Origin: Mactromeris polynyma
Lineage: Eukaryota > Mollusca > Bivalvia > Venerida > Mactridae
Length of the DNA: 64,000 nucleotides
Direction of reading: 5' to 3'
Assembly: GCA_032209605.1 (NCBI GenBank)
Contig: JASFXZ010000003.1
Location: 33,506,762 to 33,570,761 of the forward strand
Shown here one piece after another: positions 12,294 to 22,700 of this stretch. The translations under genes were made by a program, and so were the position numbers. The number at the start of each line of letters is the position of its first letter. The stretch's first letter is position 1. Below the pieces are notes generated by a model. The model was not told the DNA's origin. It ran no database searches and was given only the letters and a program-made list of their open reading frames with translations.

Positions 12294-12680
12294 TCGATGT
12301 ACATCGGAAAGTTTCATCGACTGCTTGGGGTCCCAGTAGTAGATGGGATTCACGATTTGACGTTCAATGGACCGAAGTTGTATTGTATTTATCCCAGTAG
12401 TGGATGGGATTTGCGAAGTTTGCATTTGCGGGATACTTGCCTTGCCTTACATCGACTCGGGTTGCGGTTTCATTCACTTCTTGGGAACCCTGTGGTGGAT
12501 GGGATTTGCGACTCGAGGTTCGATGGACCGAAGTTGTATTGTAGTTATCCCAGTAGTGGATGGGATTTGCGAAGTTTGCATTTGCGGGATACTTGCCTTG
12601 CCTTACATCGACTCGGGTTGCGGTTTCATTCACTTCTTGGGAACCCAGTGGTGGATGGGATTTGTGATTTGACGTTCGAT
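12294..12680. repeat. Tandem repeat, 156-bp period (about 2.5 copies)
   Basis: atcccagtagtggatgggat recurs at 12391 and 12547 with the same following block (gggatacttgccttgcc, gactcgggttgcgg, cttgggaaccc). A shortened unit precedes and another follows. The tracts are open in several frames because the period is a multiple of three; no coding signal is inferred. Confidence 0.75.
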
Positions 12681-12993
12681 TGACAGACTTTGGTTTGCAG
12701 TTAAATTGATATAATACATACCCTCACCGGCGTACGGCCCACGCGGTGATCACCGAAGTGCATAGTAAAGGGGGGGGGCATATTTGGCGTGTTGTATGAA
12801 GTGGCTCAAAAGTGAGTATGATGGGGATATTTGCCTCAGTGGCCTATACACTCGACCACTAAATACAACCTTCATGTAATATGTTAGCCGTACGAAAGTC
12901 TCTTAAGAAAGTAGCAATTTTTAAGTTAATACAATCAATGAATATACTGTCAGAAGAATTGTGCACATGTCTTTATATCGGGTAATAAAATAA

Positions 12994-13998
12994 ATGAAAA
13001 GTTCACAAAATTTTGATTCGGAAAACATTGAGGACAAACAAACACTTGTAAACGAGCTGGAAAAAACACAACTCAAGCATGAGAAAGCTACAATTAAGAT
13101 TGCTGAGTTGACAAATGAAATTTGCATCACAAAAGATAAATTATCAAATTCAAGCCTCGCAATGTCAACAAAAGACTGAAAAGAAAGACATAAAAAAAAA
13201 TTTGAATGAAGAATTGAGTAATACAAATCATGTTTTTGAAGAAGAAACAAGTAAACTTGAAGCGGATGCGCTCCAAAATCAGGTATCCCAGATAGTGGAC
13301 CAGTTGAAAGGGAAAAAGTAAACCTACAACAGAAAGCTTCGCAACTGAAAACTAAATGTGAACAACTTAAAAAGTCTAATAATGAAGTCGTCAGCCTGTA
13401 CTCATAAATACTAGTAATAACAAACAATTATGAAAGTGAATTAATAAGGAACACAAATGAAATCAAACAATTACAAGAAGTAATAGATTTTACCGACTCA
13501 CAAGAAATAAAATCATTTGAAAATTGACGTTATGTAAACGAAATCAGAGCATGTTGCATGTCGTTAATAACTGAATGTAATGTCAGTTTATCAAAACTGC
13601 CATCCGTTGTTAATACTGTACTGAAAACATTGACTGGCAAAATTCCAACTCGTCTTCCTAGCAAGACTTTGCTCAGTTGGCCAACTGTAGAAGCTAAGGC
13701 TAATGCTTCAAAGCATGTAGCGAAGAATATGTTGGAGAATTTTGAGCCAACTTCAGCAAGTGGTCATATTCTTCATCAAGATGAAACCACGAAGTAGCAC
13801 CAACATGTTTATGATTTCCAAGTCATTCTAAAATCTGGTGACAGTTACACCATGGGCATAAAGTATGTTGGTGGAGGAGACGCAAACACGTACTTTAAAT
13901 CATTCCTAGACACAATTGATGACCATACTGTAACAGGCAAAGAGTCTGAAGAAACAAGAGCAAAGCTGATAACATCGATAAACAAGAAATATCTTTAA
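12994..13998 (+). pseudogene. Decayed transposon-like ORF: coiled coil plus C-terminal domain
   Basis: Several frame changes and stops. The first part is a heptad-rich coiled coil (NELEKTQLKHEKATIKIAEL, then NLQQKASQLKTKCEQLKKS). The second part reads ITECNVSLSKLPSVVNTVLK, LPSKTLLSWPTVEAKANA, SGHILHQDETTK and, past a stop, VYDFQVILKSGDSYTMGI and VGGGDANTYFKSFLDTIDD. The layout (coiled coil, 'LPS..', 'H.DETTK', 'F...L.D') resembles repetitive uncharacterised proteins seen in marine invertebrates. I cannot name the superfamily. The adjacent non-coding sequence recurs at 16.1 and 49.7 kb, supporting a mobile origin. Confidence 0.55.
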
Positions 13999-14105
13999 AA
14001 CAATGGTCGGCGCAACTTGAAGTTTGCAAATTTGTTGCAATCTGAAGGTTAAAATTTGTTGTACAACATAAAAAATGCTTAATGTTACGACTGCCGGTAT
14101 ACTAC
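13980..14105 (+). repeat. Dispersed repeat R2, fragment following the coiled-coil ORF
   Basis: ataaacaagaaatatcttt, then atggtcggcgcaactt and atgttacgactgc, shared with 16130-16230 and 49710-49840. Here it directly follows the decayed ORF, suggesting it is the 3' part of that element. Confidence 0.55.
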
Positions 14106-14914
14106 AGAAATCTCGAGATCACTGCGTAGTACGCTCCCACACATCCCTTTGATTCCACTACCGTTACATTCACACGCTGCTGTATTACCAAGTATATTTT
14201 GATATTTGACCTTTTTAACCTTTCTGCTATAATCAATGATTAAGTTGCAGTGAACGAAATCACCGTTCGTTCCTTATACTAAATTCATTGGTCGGCACGA
14301 TATCCCGTGATGACAACTGAGTTTATAATACAAATGTAGATGGGTATTTTCCAGCGTTAAACCAAATCAAATGTTTACACAATGTATAGCATTTGGTTTA
14401 GAAGGAAAGATCGAGGATTTTACAGATACGTATTACAAAATGTATTAGAGTGGCGAATTCGAGTAACACTTAAGATGCCAAGTAACGATATGACACATTT
14501 TAAAATATACGCAGATTCCGCATAGACAGCTGTTTAAATGACCTTAAATCACAACACATTTACAGGCATTGGAAAATGTTTGGCATGCCAACGAAACGAC
14601 AGTTACTTACGTTCGAATTATTTAGTTTTTCTAGCAATTTCCATAGTCACAGCGGCATTTCTATGACAGTGAAAGCTGTCTTTCAGTTAGTCTGGTACCA
14701 AACGTACTCTGCACATGAGCGTAATGTAATGGCAAGGGCAGGTCATCCAGGCTATCTTTCAGTGCACACTTGCATAAACTTTCTTTACGCAATGTTAACT
14801 GTCCTACATTTGGGTCATTAGTGAGTCGTTGCAAGCGGCTCGCTGAATGTCTGTGGACGCATGTCGACTTGCATGTCTAAATATAGAAACTACTACCTAG
14901 GAGACTGCTTACAA

Positions 14915-15000
14915 ATAACACCGTAGTGTGATTAGTCATAGACACAGTATTGTCTGTTTCAATATACGTAGTTCATCGTTCTTTATTGCATAAAGTATTT
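14915..15000. repeat. Dispersed repeat R2, middle fragment
   Basis: cgtagtgtgattagtcatag, acacagtattgtctgtttcaa and cttattgcataa-like sequence are shared with 49907-49990 and 58285-58365. Confidence 0.6.
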
Positions 15001-15004
15001 CTGA

Positions 15005-15125
15005 GTACGGGCTGACGGCTTCATGTTTAGGCTTTTTAAGTTGTTCACATTTAATTTTCAGTTGCGAAGCTTTCTGTTGTAGGTTTACTTTTTCCCTTTC
15101 AACTGGTCCACTTTCTGTGATACCA
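15005..15125 (-). pseudogene. Inverted fragment of the coiled-coil element
   Basis: Minus-strand VNLQQKASQLKIKCEQLKK is nearly the same as the plus-strand segment at about 13315-13375. About 120 bp match, then the sequence passes into the dispersed repeat R2. It shows a second, inverted copy 1.6 kb away. Confidence 0.6.
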
Positions 15126-15159
15126 AACAATAGGCATCGACCAATCAAATTAATTGACC

Positions 15160-15400
15160 CTTCCGCAGGCGCACTGTAGCCACGCCCACCTTAGCAACAA
15201 AATGGAGAGAATAAGTAACTACAGGGAACGCCACATACACAAGACAGTGCCTCCCCATGCAGACCTCCGGGAAAACAACAATCCACAAAACATAAGGCAC
15301 TTAAGGAGGTCAAAGGGTACATATGTTAAGGAACAGAGGCACAAGAAATGGCCTGGCAGACCAAAAGGAATAACTAGGAGAATCAGTGAAGGAAGGGAGG
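15160..15400. repeat. Dispersed repeat family R1 (copy 2)
   Basis: Contains agagaataagtaactacagg, acaagacagtgcctcccc and ggcctggcagaccaaaagg, as in the copies at 17309 and 24858. Confidence 0.65.
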
Positions 15401-16125
15401 GGGATTAATGGATGGAGAAGATCACAGGACAAGTCCAGACAACTGGCCACAATAGGCCGAACCTGGGCAAGAAACAACCTGAACACTATATAAAGTGACA
15501 GAATTGCGCAGCGGAAAGGGAAATACAAAACACATTCAAAGCACAGACGGAAACAACTACCATATAGCGAATTACAGCATTGGAACTGTCAGCAAAAAAA
15601 ACACTGGGCAAAAACACAACTGCATTTTATCATAATCCGAGCCAGGCATTTATCATCAACCTATGTGGAATGTATGATATGATAAACGTAACTGTGCATT
15701 TTGTAGTAAACATGTTTGTATTTTATGACAAACCGTGGTCAATGCTATGATGACATGTACGAAACAATATAAAACATTATACATGCAATAGCTTTACTTA
15801 TCTAATCTACGGATACAGTTATACAAGAAAAGCTTTCCTAATCTAATCTACGAACACATTTGTGCTATATATAACAAAAACAGTTTAGTTCTACCATACC
15901 ATCAATGAAAGTTAGAAAACATTAACATGATTTTCTTGAATAAATCAACACATATAAAATAAACGAGACTTTGTAAAGCACATATACATGCAATAAGATA
16001 TAACAGGCCCGCAACTCATTATTACGATATTGCATATAACAACATAACAGTAACAATATCAAACATCGAGATATTTATCTATGACATCCACAAGGGTTAA
16101 CAAAAATAGCGTAGTTCTGTATGTT
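15400..16125. other. AT-rich intergenic stretch, nothing recognised
   Basis: No gene, inverted repeat or tandem array was seen apart from a loose repetition of 'cttatctaatctacg' near 15795 and 15837. Confidence 0.45.
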
Positions 16126-16129
16126 ATTG

Positions 16130-16460
16130 TTAAACAAGAAATATCTTGAAAAAAAGATGGTCGACGCAATTTGAAGGTTATGATTTGTTGTGCAACATAA
16201 ACAAATGCCGAGATGTTACGACTGTTGATCACTCCAGATCCAAAATAGATTTCGGTAAATTCCCCGAAATTCAGTCGAGTTCGGTAAGGTAACGTACCCC
16301 TTATCGAAAGGTTAACCAATCTGCGTCAAGGTTACAAATTTGAACGTTGATAGGTTGAAGAGAAGTTGGTTTAGTGGTTAACGTAAGATTTGATTGGTTT
16401 ACACAACACTTTTATGGAAATAGCAAAGCCATGTTAGTACGGCTGCCCCGAAAAAGGAGT
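16130..16460. repeat. Dispersed repeat R2, joined ends
   Basis: Left part as at 49710 (caagaaatatcttgaaaaaa), right part as at 50392 (ggtttagtggttaacgtaag, gccatgttagtacggctgcc). The middle of the longer 49.7-kb copy is absent. Confidence 0.65.
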
Positions 16461-17300
16461 AATATAAGAGTGATAAACTCGCCTCAATGATAGAACAATA
16501 ACAAAGAAGCCCATATACTATAATTCCTGCGTAATCTCTTTGTAAATAGAGGGAGATAAAACTTTTGTAAATAGATGGAGATTGAACCATCAAAACCCAT
16601 TCCAGAATTTAATGAATGCTGAGACTTTTGTGTACTGTATATATATTATTCAGTAAACATATTCAATAATACTGAATTTGGAAATAAACATGTAAAAGCA
16701 ATATTAACGGTATATTGTATGATAATAAACGACTAGTATTACATAAGATAACAAAACATACAATGCCAATATGATGTCTGGGTTAATATAGGTATGAATA
16801 TATGTAGAAAAATATCACATTCAACTAGTCTAATATGTTACAGAAATGTATAAGTAATTTAAAACAGCAGGTGTATTGACTCACTTCCCTAGTTGTCAAA
16901 CCTATCATCACTAAACAATGCATGTAGTAAATATAATCGACATAATTATTTGCAAGAAAAAGTTAAGTCTGACCATCATACATTTTTTACCTTTTTGTTG
17001 CACAAAAAGAGAAATTTATGACGGCCCCTAGTTGACACCTGAGATCGTCTGTGATACAAAATGTAAAATGTAAAATAGCTGAGGTCGAAGTATTGTACTT
17101 TCAGTGCCTATGAATTTGAAATATGATATGCTCATGCCCATATCTTAGGAATTACAAATGTACATTGTGAAAACTATAATAAGCCAATGCACCTGTTTTG
17201 AGAAATATATAACTACCCACTGCACATGTGTGGTGAAAAGCAGCAGGGTAGTTTCGAACGTATTATGGACAACATACACTGCATGATCATAAATATTAAT
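16461..17300. other. AT-rich intergenic stretch, nothing recognised
   Basis: No recognisable gene, RNA or repeat structure. Confidence 0.45.
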
Positions 17301-17308
17301 ATGACAAA

Positions 17309-17494
17309 AGAGAGAGAATAAGTTGCTACATGGAACGCAACATACGTAAAAGAATGCCTCCCCACACAGACCTCCGGGAAAACAAAATGCCATAAAACAT
17401 AAGGCACGTGTGGAGGCTAAAGGGTACATACATTACGGAACAGAGGCGTAAGGAATGGCATGACAGACCACAAGGAATAACTAGGAGAATCAAC
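17309..17494. repeat. Dispersed repeat family R1 (copy 3)
   Basis: agagagaataagttgctaca, gcctccccacacagacctcc and gaataactaggagaatc are shared with the 15.2-kb copy. Confidence 0.7.
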
Positions 17495-19005
17495 TCTTAG
17501 AATATTCATAATTAGTAATTAATATCATATCCAAAACAAATTCATAAAAAGATTTTTTGATAATACATTATTTATAACCAATATAACCTCAATTTCATAT
17601 TATCTATTTGAAATTACCAAAATTGATAAAAATGGTGAACACAAACAAAACTCAAAAAGACCTGCACATTTTCACATTCCAATTGAACACCTCTATTCTT
17701 ATTTAATTTTGATTTTTACACTGCTGTATAGCTACTCCAAGATATGACAAAACTAGCTTACTCTGTTTGAAAGCATTTTACTGTCAAAAGTTTTATTTTC
17801 AAGTTAAAATTTTACTGTCAAAAGAATTAATCCCAAATTAAACACCTATGACACATGTCCATTTCTAGGTATAAAAATACTAATATTGCTCCATACTTTA
17901 CTATAACAATACTAACATTAAAACATTTCAAAGATATAAGAGCAGCAGGTAAACTATACCATTTACATGCATTAAGCAAACAATTAAAAAACGAACGTGT
18001 ATAAAGTCATCAAAACACATCAACGTAACTCTATAATAAACGATTATTCCATGACATAAGACTTAACAATGATCTACACAACAATACTAAGTAAAGAAGA
18101 CCTAAGACAGAAACTGATATGTTATAAAGATATATACTGTACATTCAAAATATAAAAAAAACAATTATGGCACAAACAAAGTCAATTTCAAACCACCAAT
18201 GCCGTAAATGGACTTTGACAGAGCAGAGGCCATAGATTACCGCTGGTGTTGTCAAAACGACGTAAAATATAGCATTTTTAAAACTTATTCATAACAAAAG
18301 ACAAAAGCAAATTGTAAGTTTTTGCAGAACTAGAACTATAACTGAACGTGATTAATACGCCTATAATATTGCTGCAGTTTTGACAGAGGACATAAGGACG
18401 CTCATAATTTCCTGAAATTTCTAGTCAACACAAACACAGGGAATACAAACTCACATACTATATATATTTTGGCGAAGTCCAACAGACATAAAACTCCCCA
18501 ATGCTTGGACTGACTGAATAAACATATCACGCACATCGAAACTTCATGGTGACCATGATCCTAAAGTTTCACTGGAATCCGTTTTAAAGTGTGAAGGTAG
18601 TTTGCCCCATGAACTTCTGTGGTGCACCAATTATTCAATGTACACATTTTGTCGAAGTCCAAGGGTGCAAGTCTTGGACTGACCATCAAAAATATGTCAT
18701 TAGAATTTGTTTGAAATTGTAAAATTGGTTTGAACCACAAACTCCCATGTTCCATTATTTAAAGAAGTTGTCTAATTTGTTCTAAGCCTGTCGGTCCCAA
18801 CACTGAATTGTTTGGACAGACACTCAAATATCACAAATTGGTAGTGTAATAAAACATATTTCACAAAAGTACAAAATAAAAACGAAAAAAGCAATCATTT
18901 TAGAACTAATTTCAAAACGATTTTGCTTTAGAATATAAATGATGTAAGCAATGATGAAAATTAATTAAACACAGCTGTATTCTATGACTCATATTTGCAT
19001 TTCAA
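17495..19005. other. Receptor 3' flank, AT-rich, with a diffuse repeat
   Basis: Mostly AT-rich. Between 18460 and 18790 there are imperfect reiterations of 'cgaagtccaa ... cttggactgac', a degenerate dispersed repeat. No gene seen. Confidence 0.45.
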
Positions 19006-19009
19006 CTGA

Positions 19010-19015
19010 TTTATT
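19010..19015 (-). terminator. Candidate polyadenylation signal of the receptor gene
   Basis: AATAAA on the minus strand about 90 bp past the distal stop codon at 19106, in AT-rich sequence. Position and hexamer are right for the 3' end of the long tail exon; no transcript evidence. Confidence 0.4.
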
Positions 19016-19105
19016 TTACATGGATGATGGGATGTTTACTCGTCCTATATTCCAGTTACTATGCTTCCCTTAAAGTTGATTGATATAAACACAAAGACAT
19101 TATGT

Positions 19106-19765
19106 CTAGTCAGACGCTGCGCCGTTTTCAAGGCTACTTAACCCCGAGTCTGAATTACACCGTGTTTGGGTTTTACCCTCTAGCTCCATCTTCGTAGCAA
19201 CCAAGGAATCATCGCTCGAGTCCGAAGCACCGGATGTAGTTTTAAATTGTGATCTATGACCGGGTTGAAAGTCAAGGGCTTGCCGTCCAAGTGACTCCAT
19301 CTTTGAAATGTCAACATAATCGCTTGTTGACTGATTTGCAGACTCATTATTTGTTTCCACAGAGCAATTTTGTCGATTGTTAAGATGAAGAACAGCATCA
19401 ACCGTAACATAATCTTGGTGAACAGTCTTATTTTGGTCTGGTGATTGTTCATACATTGTAGAGGCAGTTAAAGTATCATTGACTTCTGAATCTTCATCGT
19501 CTTCTGATTCAACAAATGCTGTATTGTCATATTTCAATGTATTGATTCGTACATTGTCGAGTAATTCCATTTTGCTAATATCAACATACGGTGTAGTGGT
19601 TGTAAGAGGCGTATAGCTATTTTGAGTGATATCATTGTTGTTTTCATGAGAGCGAGTATCATCTAAGTTCATACAATTTGATGTCTCATGATTTGAGGAC
19701 TCTGTTTTACTTGTAGGAGACTTGGTGACCGACAATGGGGTAGAAACATTGGTTGGGTATTTGTT
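19106..19765 (-). pseudogene. Receptor tail, distal YVDISKM segment in another frame
   Basis: About 220 codons open on the minus strand, overlapping the end of the repeat block in a different frame. It reads NVSTPLSVTKSPTSKTE, then a Ser/Thr/Asp-rich acidic sequence containing YVDISKMELL and YVDISKMESL, ending GAASD at 19106. Composition and the reiterated tyrosine motif look like genuine receptor tail, so an earlier protein probably ran through it. The frame change is shared by the left-edge copy, so it predates the duplication or is bridged in some way. An AATAAA lies about 95 bp beyond the stop. Confidence 0.5.
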
Positions 19766-22700
19766 CTAAATAAGGACTGTCGCCCCCATACTGTACATGT
19801 GACTTGATATAGGAATCAGATGTAAGGTCCGAGCGTGTAATATCACCATCATACTGTGTAGGTGACTTGATATAGGAATCAGATATATGGTCTGAGTGTG
19901 TAATATCACCATCATACTGTATAGGTGACTTGATATAGGAATCAGATATATGGTCTGAGTGTGTAATATCACCAACATACTGCATCGGTGACTTGATATA
20001 GGAATCGGATATATGGTCCGAGGGTGTAATATCACCATCATACTGAATAGGTGACTTGATATAGGAATCAGATGTATGGTCTGAGTGTGTAATATCACCA
20101 TCATACTGTATAGGTGACTTGATATAGGAATCAGATATATTGTCTGAGTGTGTAATATCACCAACATACTGCATCGGTGACTTGATATAGGAATCAGATA
20201 TATGGTCTGAGTGTGCAATATCACCAACATACTGCATCGGTGACTTGATATAGGAATCAGATATATTGTCTGAGTGTGTAATATCACCATCATACTGAAT
20301 AGGTGACTTGATATAGGAATCAGATATATGGTCCGAGGGTGTAATATCACCATCATACTGAATAGGTGACTTGATATAGGAATCGGATATATAGAGAATC
20401 TCGGGTTACTGTCCGGTGAGAACAATGTTATCAGGCGAGGTGATATCGTTTGTGGTGGCGAGCTTTAGCGAGTCACCACGAACGATATCGCCGAGTCTGA
20501 TAACATTGTTCGAGCCGGACAGTAACTTGAGATTCTATTTATCATGAAACTTAATTTTCCGAGCATGTTTTAGTGTGTCTTTACCTAAAATTTAGTGTTC
20601 AATCCGTCAATTAGTAGTCCGTCAATTTGTGGGCGGAGCTTAAAAGTGTTATCATGCTACTAGCAGCCTATTGACCTGAGAACACTTTATGTTATCAGGT
20701 CATGTGTTATCAGTCTGTTACCATGGTAGTTGCATGATAAATGGTCCGAGTGTGTAATATCACCATCATACTGTATAGGTGACTTGATATAGGAATCAGA
20801 TATATGGTCCGAGTGTGTAGTATCCCCATCATACTGAATAGGTGACTTGATATAGGAATCAGATACATGGTCCGAGGGTGTAATATCACCATCATACTGA
20901 ATAGGTGACTTGATATAAGCATCTGATACTTTGTCTGTAATTGAATTGTCACAATCATAATGTACTGGGGGCATGACATAATTTGAAATTTTGGGAGAAT
21001 TTGGTTCATCACCACCGTATTCTACTGGTGATTTGACATAAGAATCTATTTGGCCCGAGTTTGAAATGTTAGCACTAGACTGTACTTGTGACTCAGTTGA
21101 GTTTGATATTTGGTCGGAATGTGAAATTTCACTAGCATTATGTACCAGTGACCTAACATAATCACTTGATATTTGGTCAGCTTGTGAACTGACACCCCCA
21201 TATGGTACTGGTGATTTGACATAAGAATTCATTTCATCTGAACATGAACTGTCACCCTCATACCGTACTGGGGATTTGACATAAGAATGTATTGGTTTCG
21301 AATGGGGAAGATCACCCTCGGATTGTTCAAGTGACTCAACATGAGAATCTGCAATTTGGTTTTGGTGTTGACTGTCATTAACATCTGGAGCCTTGACATA
21401 AGAATCTGCCGTTTGGTCTGAATCTTGACTTCCACTCCTACACTCTGGTTCTGCATGAAGACTGTTATCATCAATTGTTGCCGACAATCTGAGATATTCA
21501 GGAAAATCTGGGCTTGAATCATAACCCTCTGGTTTTGGAATGGATGTGAGTTTTATAAACGTTTCTATCTTTTCGGCTGGACAACTGCTGTTAACGCCTG
21601 TGTCTAATGTTGTGCTTCTGTGACCAGTAACTTTTGATTGATTCCGCTCATCTTTGTTGCTACCTGAATCACACTGTTTCACCTTGCCTGTGATGGCAGC
21701 TTTATTGTAGTCATGTGGGAGTGCTGTATCTTCGTTTGGTGTTTCACTGCTTCGTACACAAAGCAAACTTGTTGTAGGATTCATTGCAACATGACCTGGT
21801 GTTGGAAAATCATGAACAAATCCTACGATGTGTCCATTATGTGCAGTCAAAGTATTGTGATGCTCTGCATTTGAGACAAACTTGTCCGATTCGTTCGTTG
21901 TACAACCAACACAATACCCATCTGGAAGTACTTCAAAATCAAATTTCTCATCCATCTTTGGTGTTAGAGGTACACCACTGTCCTTGCTGTCCTGTCTATC
22001 AAACTGAAAACAAGTTAAGAATATCACTATAATTAGTATGTATACATATTAGGAAAGTGACAAGCCACCCGCCTGCCATGTTTTTTTTAGTTAATCACAC
22101 AATTTGAACATCTTGCTAGATGATTACTTAACAAACATTCAGGTGAAATTATATCAAAATTGACCAGTAGATTTTGACATGAAGATTTTTGAAGTTTCAA
22201 CTATATTACATATTATATAGGAAAAATGGCTTCGCCCCATGTTTTTTTACCAATCCAAGTAACTTGAACAATTCTGGTAGAGGGTCACCAAATGACCATC
22301 TGTGCGAAGTTATATCAATTTGGTCTGGAGATTTTAAAAAGAAGATTGTTTTGGTTTTCACTATATACATATATGAAAATGGGCTCTCTTCCCCGGCAAC
22401 CATGTTTTTGACGAATCACAACCCCTTGTAAAATTAAGTGTCACCTAAGTAAACTTTCGCTTAAACTTTGTGAAAGTCCTCGAAGTGGTTTCAGAAGAGA
22501 TGATTTTAGAAGCAGGACAGGAAGTTGGCCACTTTTTTGTTTGTTGGATCGCGACGCCTAGTTGTATTTTGTAGAGTGTCACTACATGAAGCTTCCAGCA
22601 AAAGTTCATGAAATTCGACTTGGCGGTTTCAGAGGAGGCAGGTTTTAAACGATTGTTGAAGGACATATTACGGACAGACGAAGACCAATCAGAAAAGTTC

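Noticed and set aside
12297..12683. Overlapping open frames in both strands of the 156-bp tandem repeat
   Set aside because: Product of the repeat period; no protein family resemblance.
20393..20740. Insertion in the tail exon as an ordinary intron
   Set aside because: It has a long internal palindrome and interrupts a repeat unit; the best donor and acceptor do not restore the frame.
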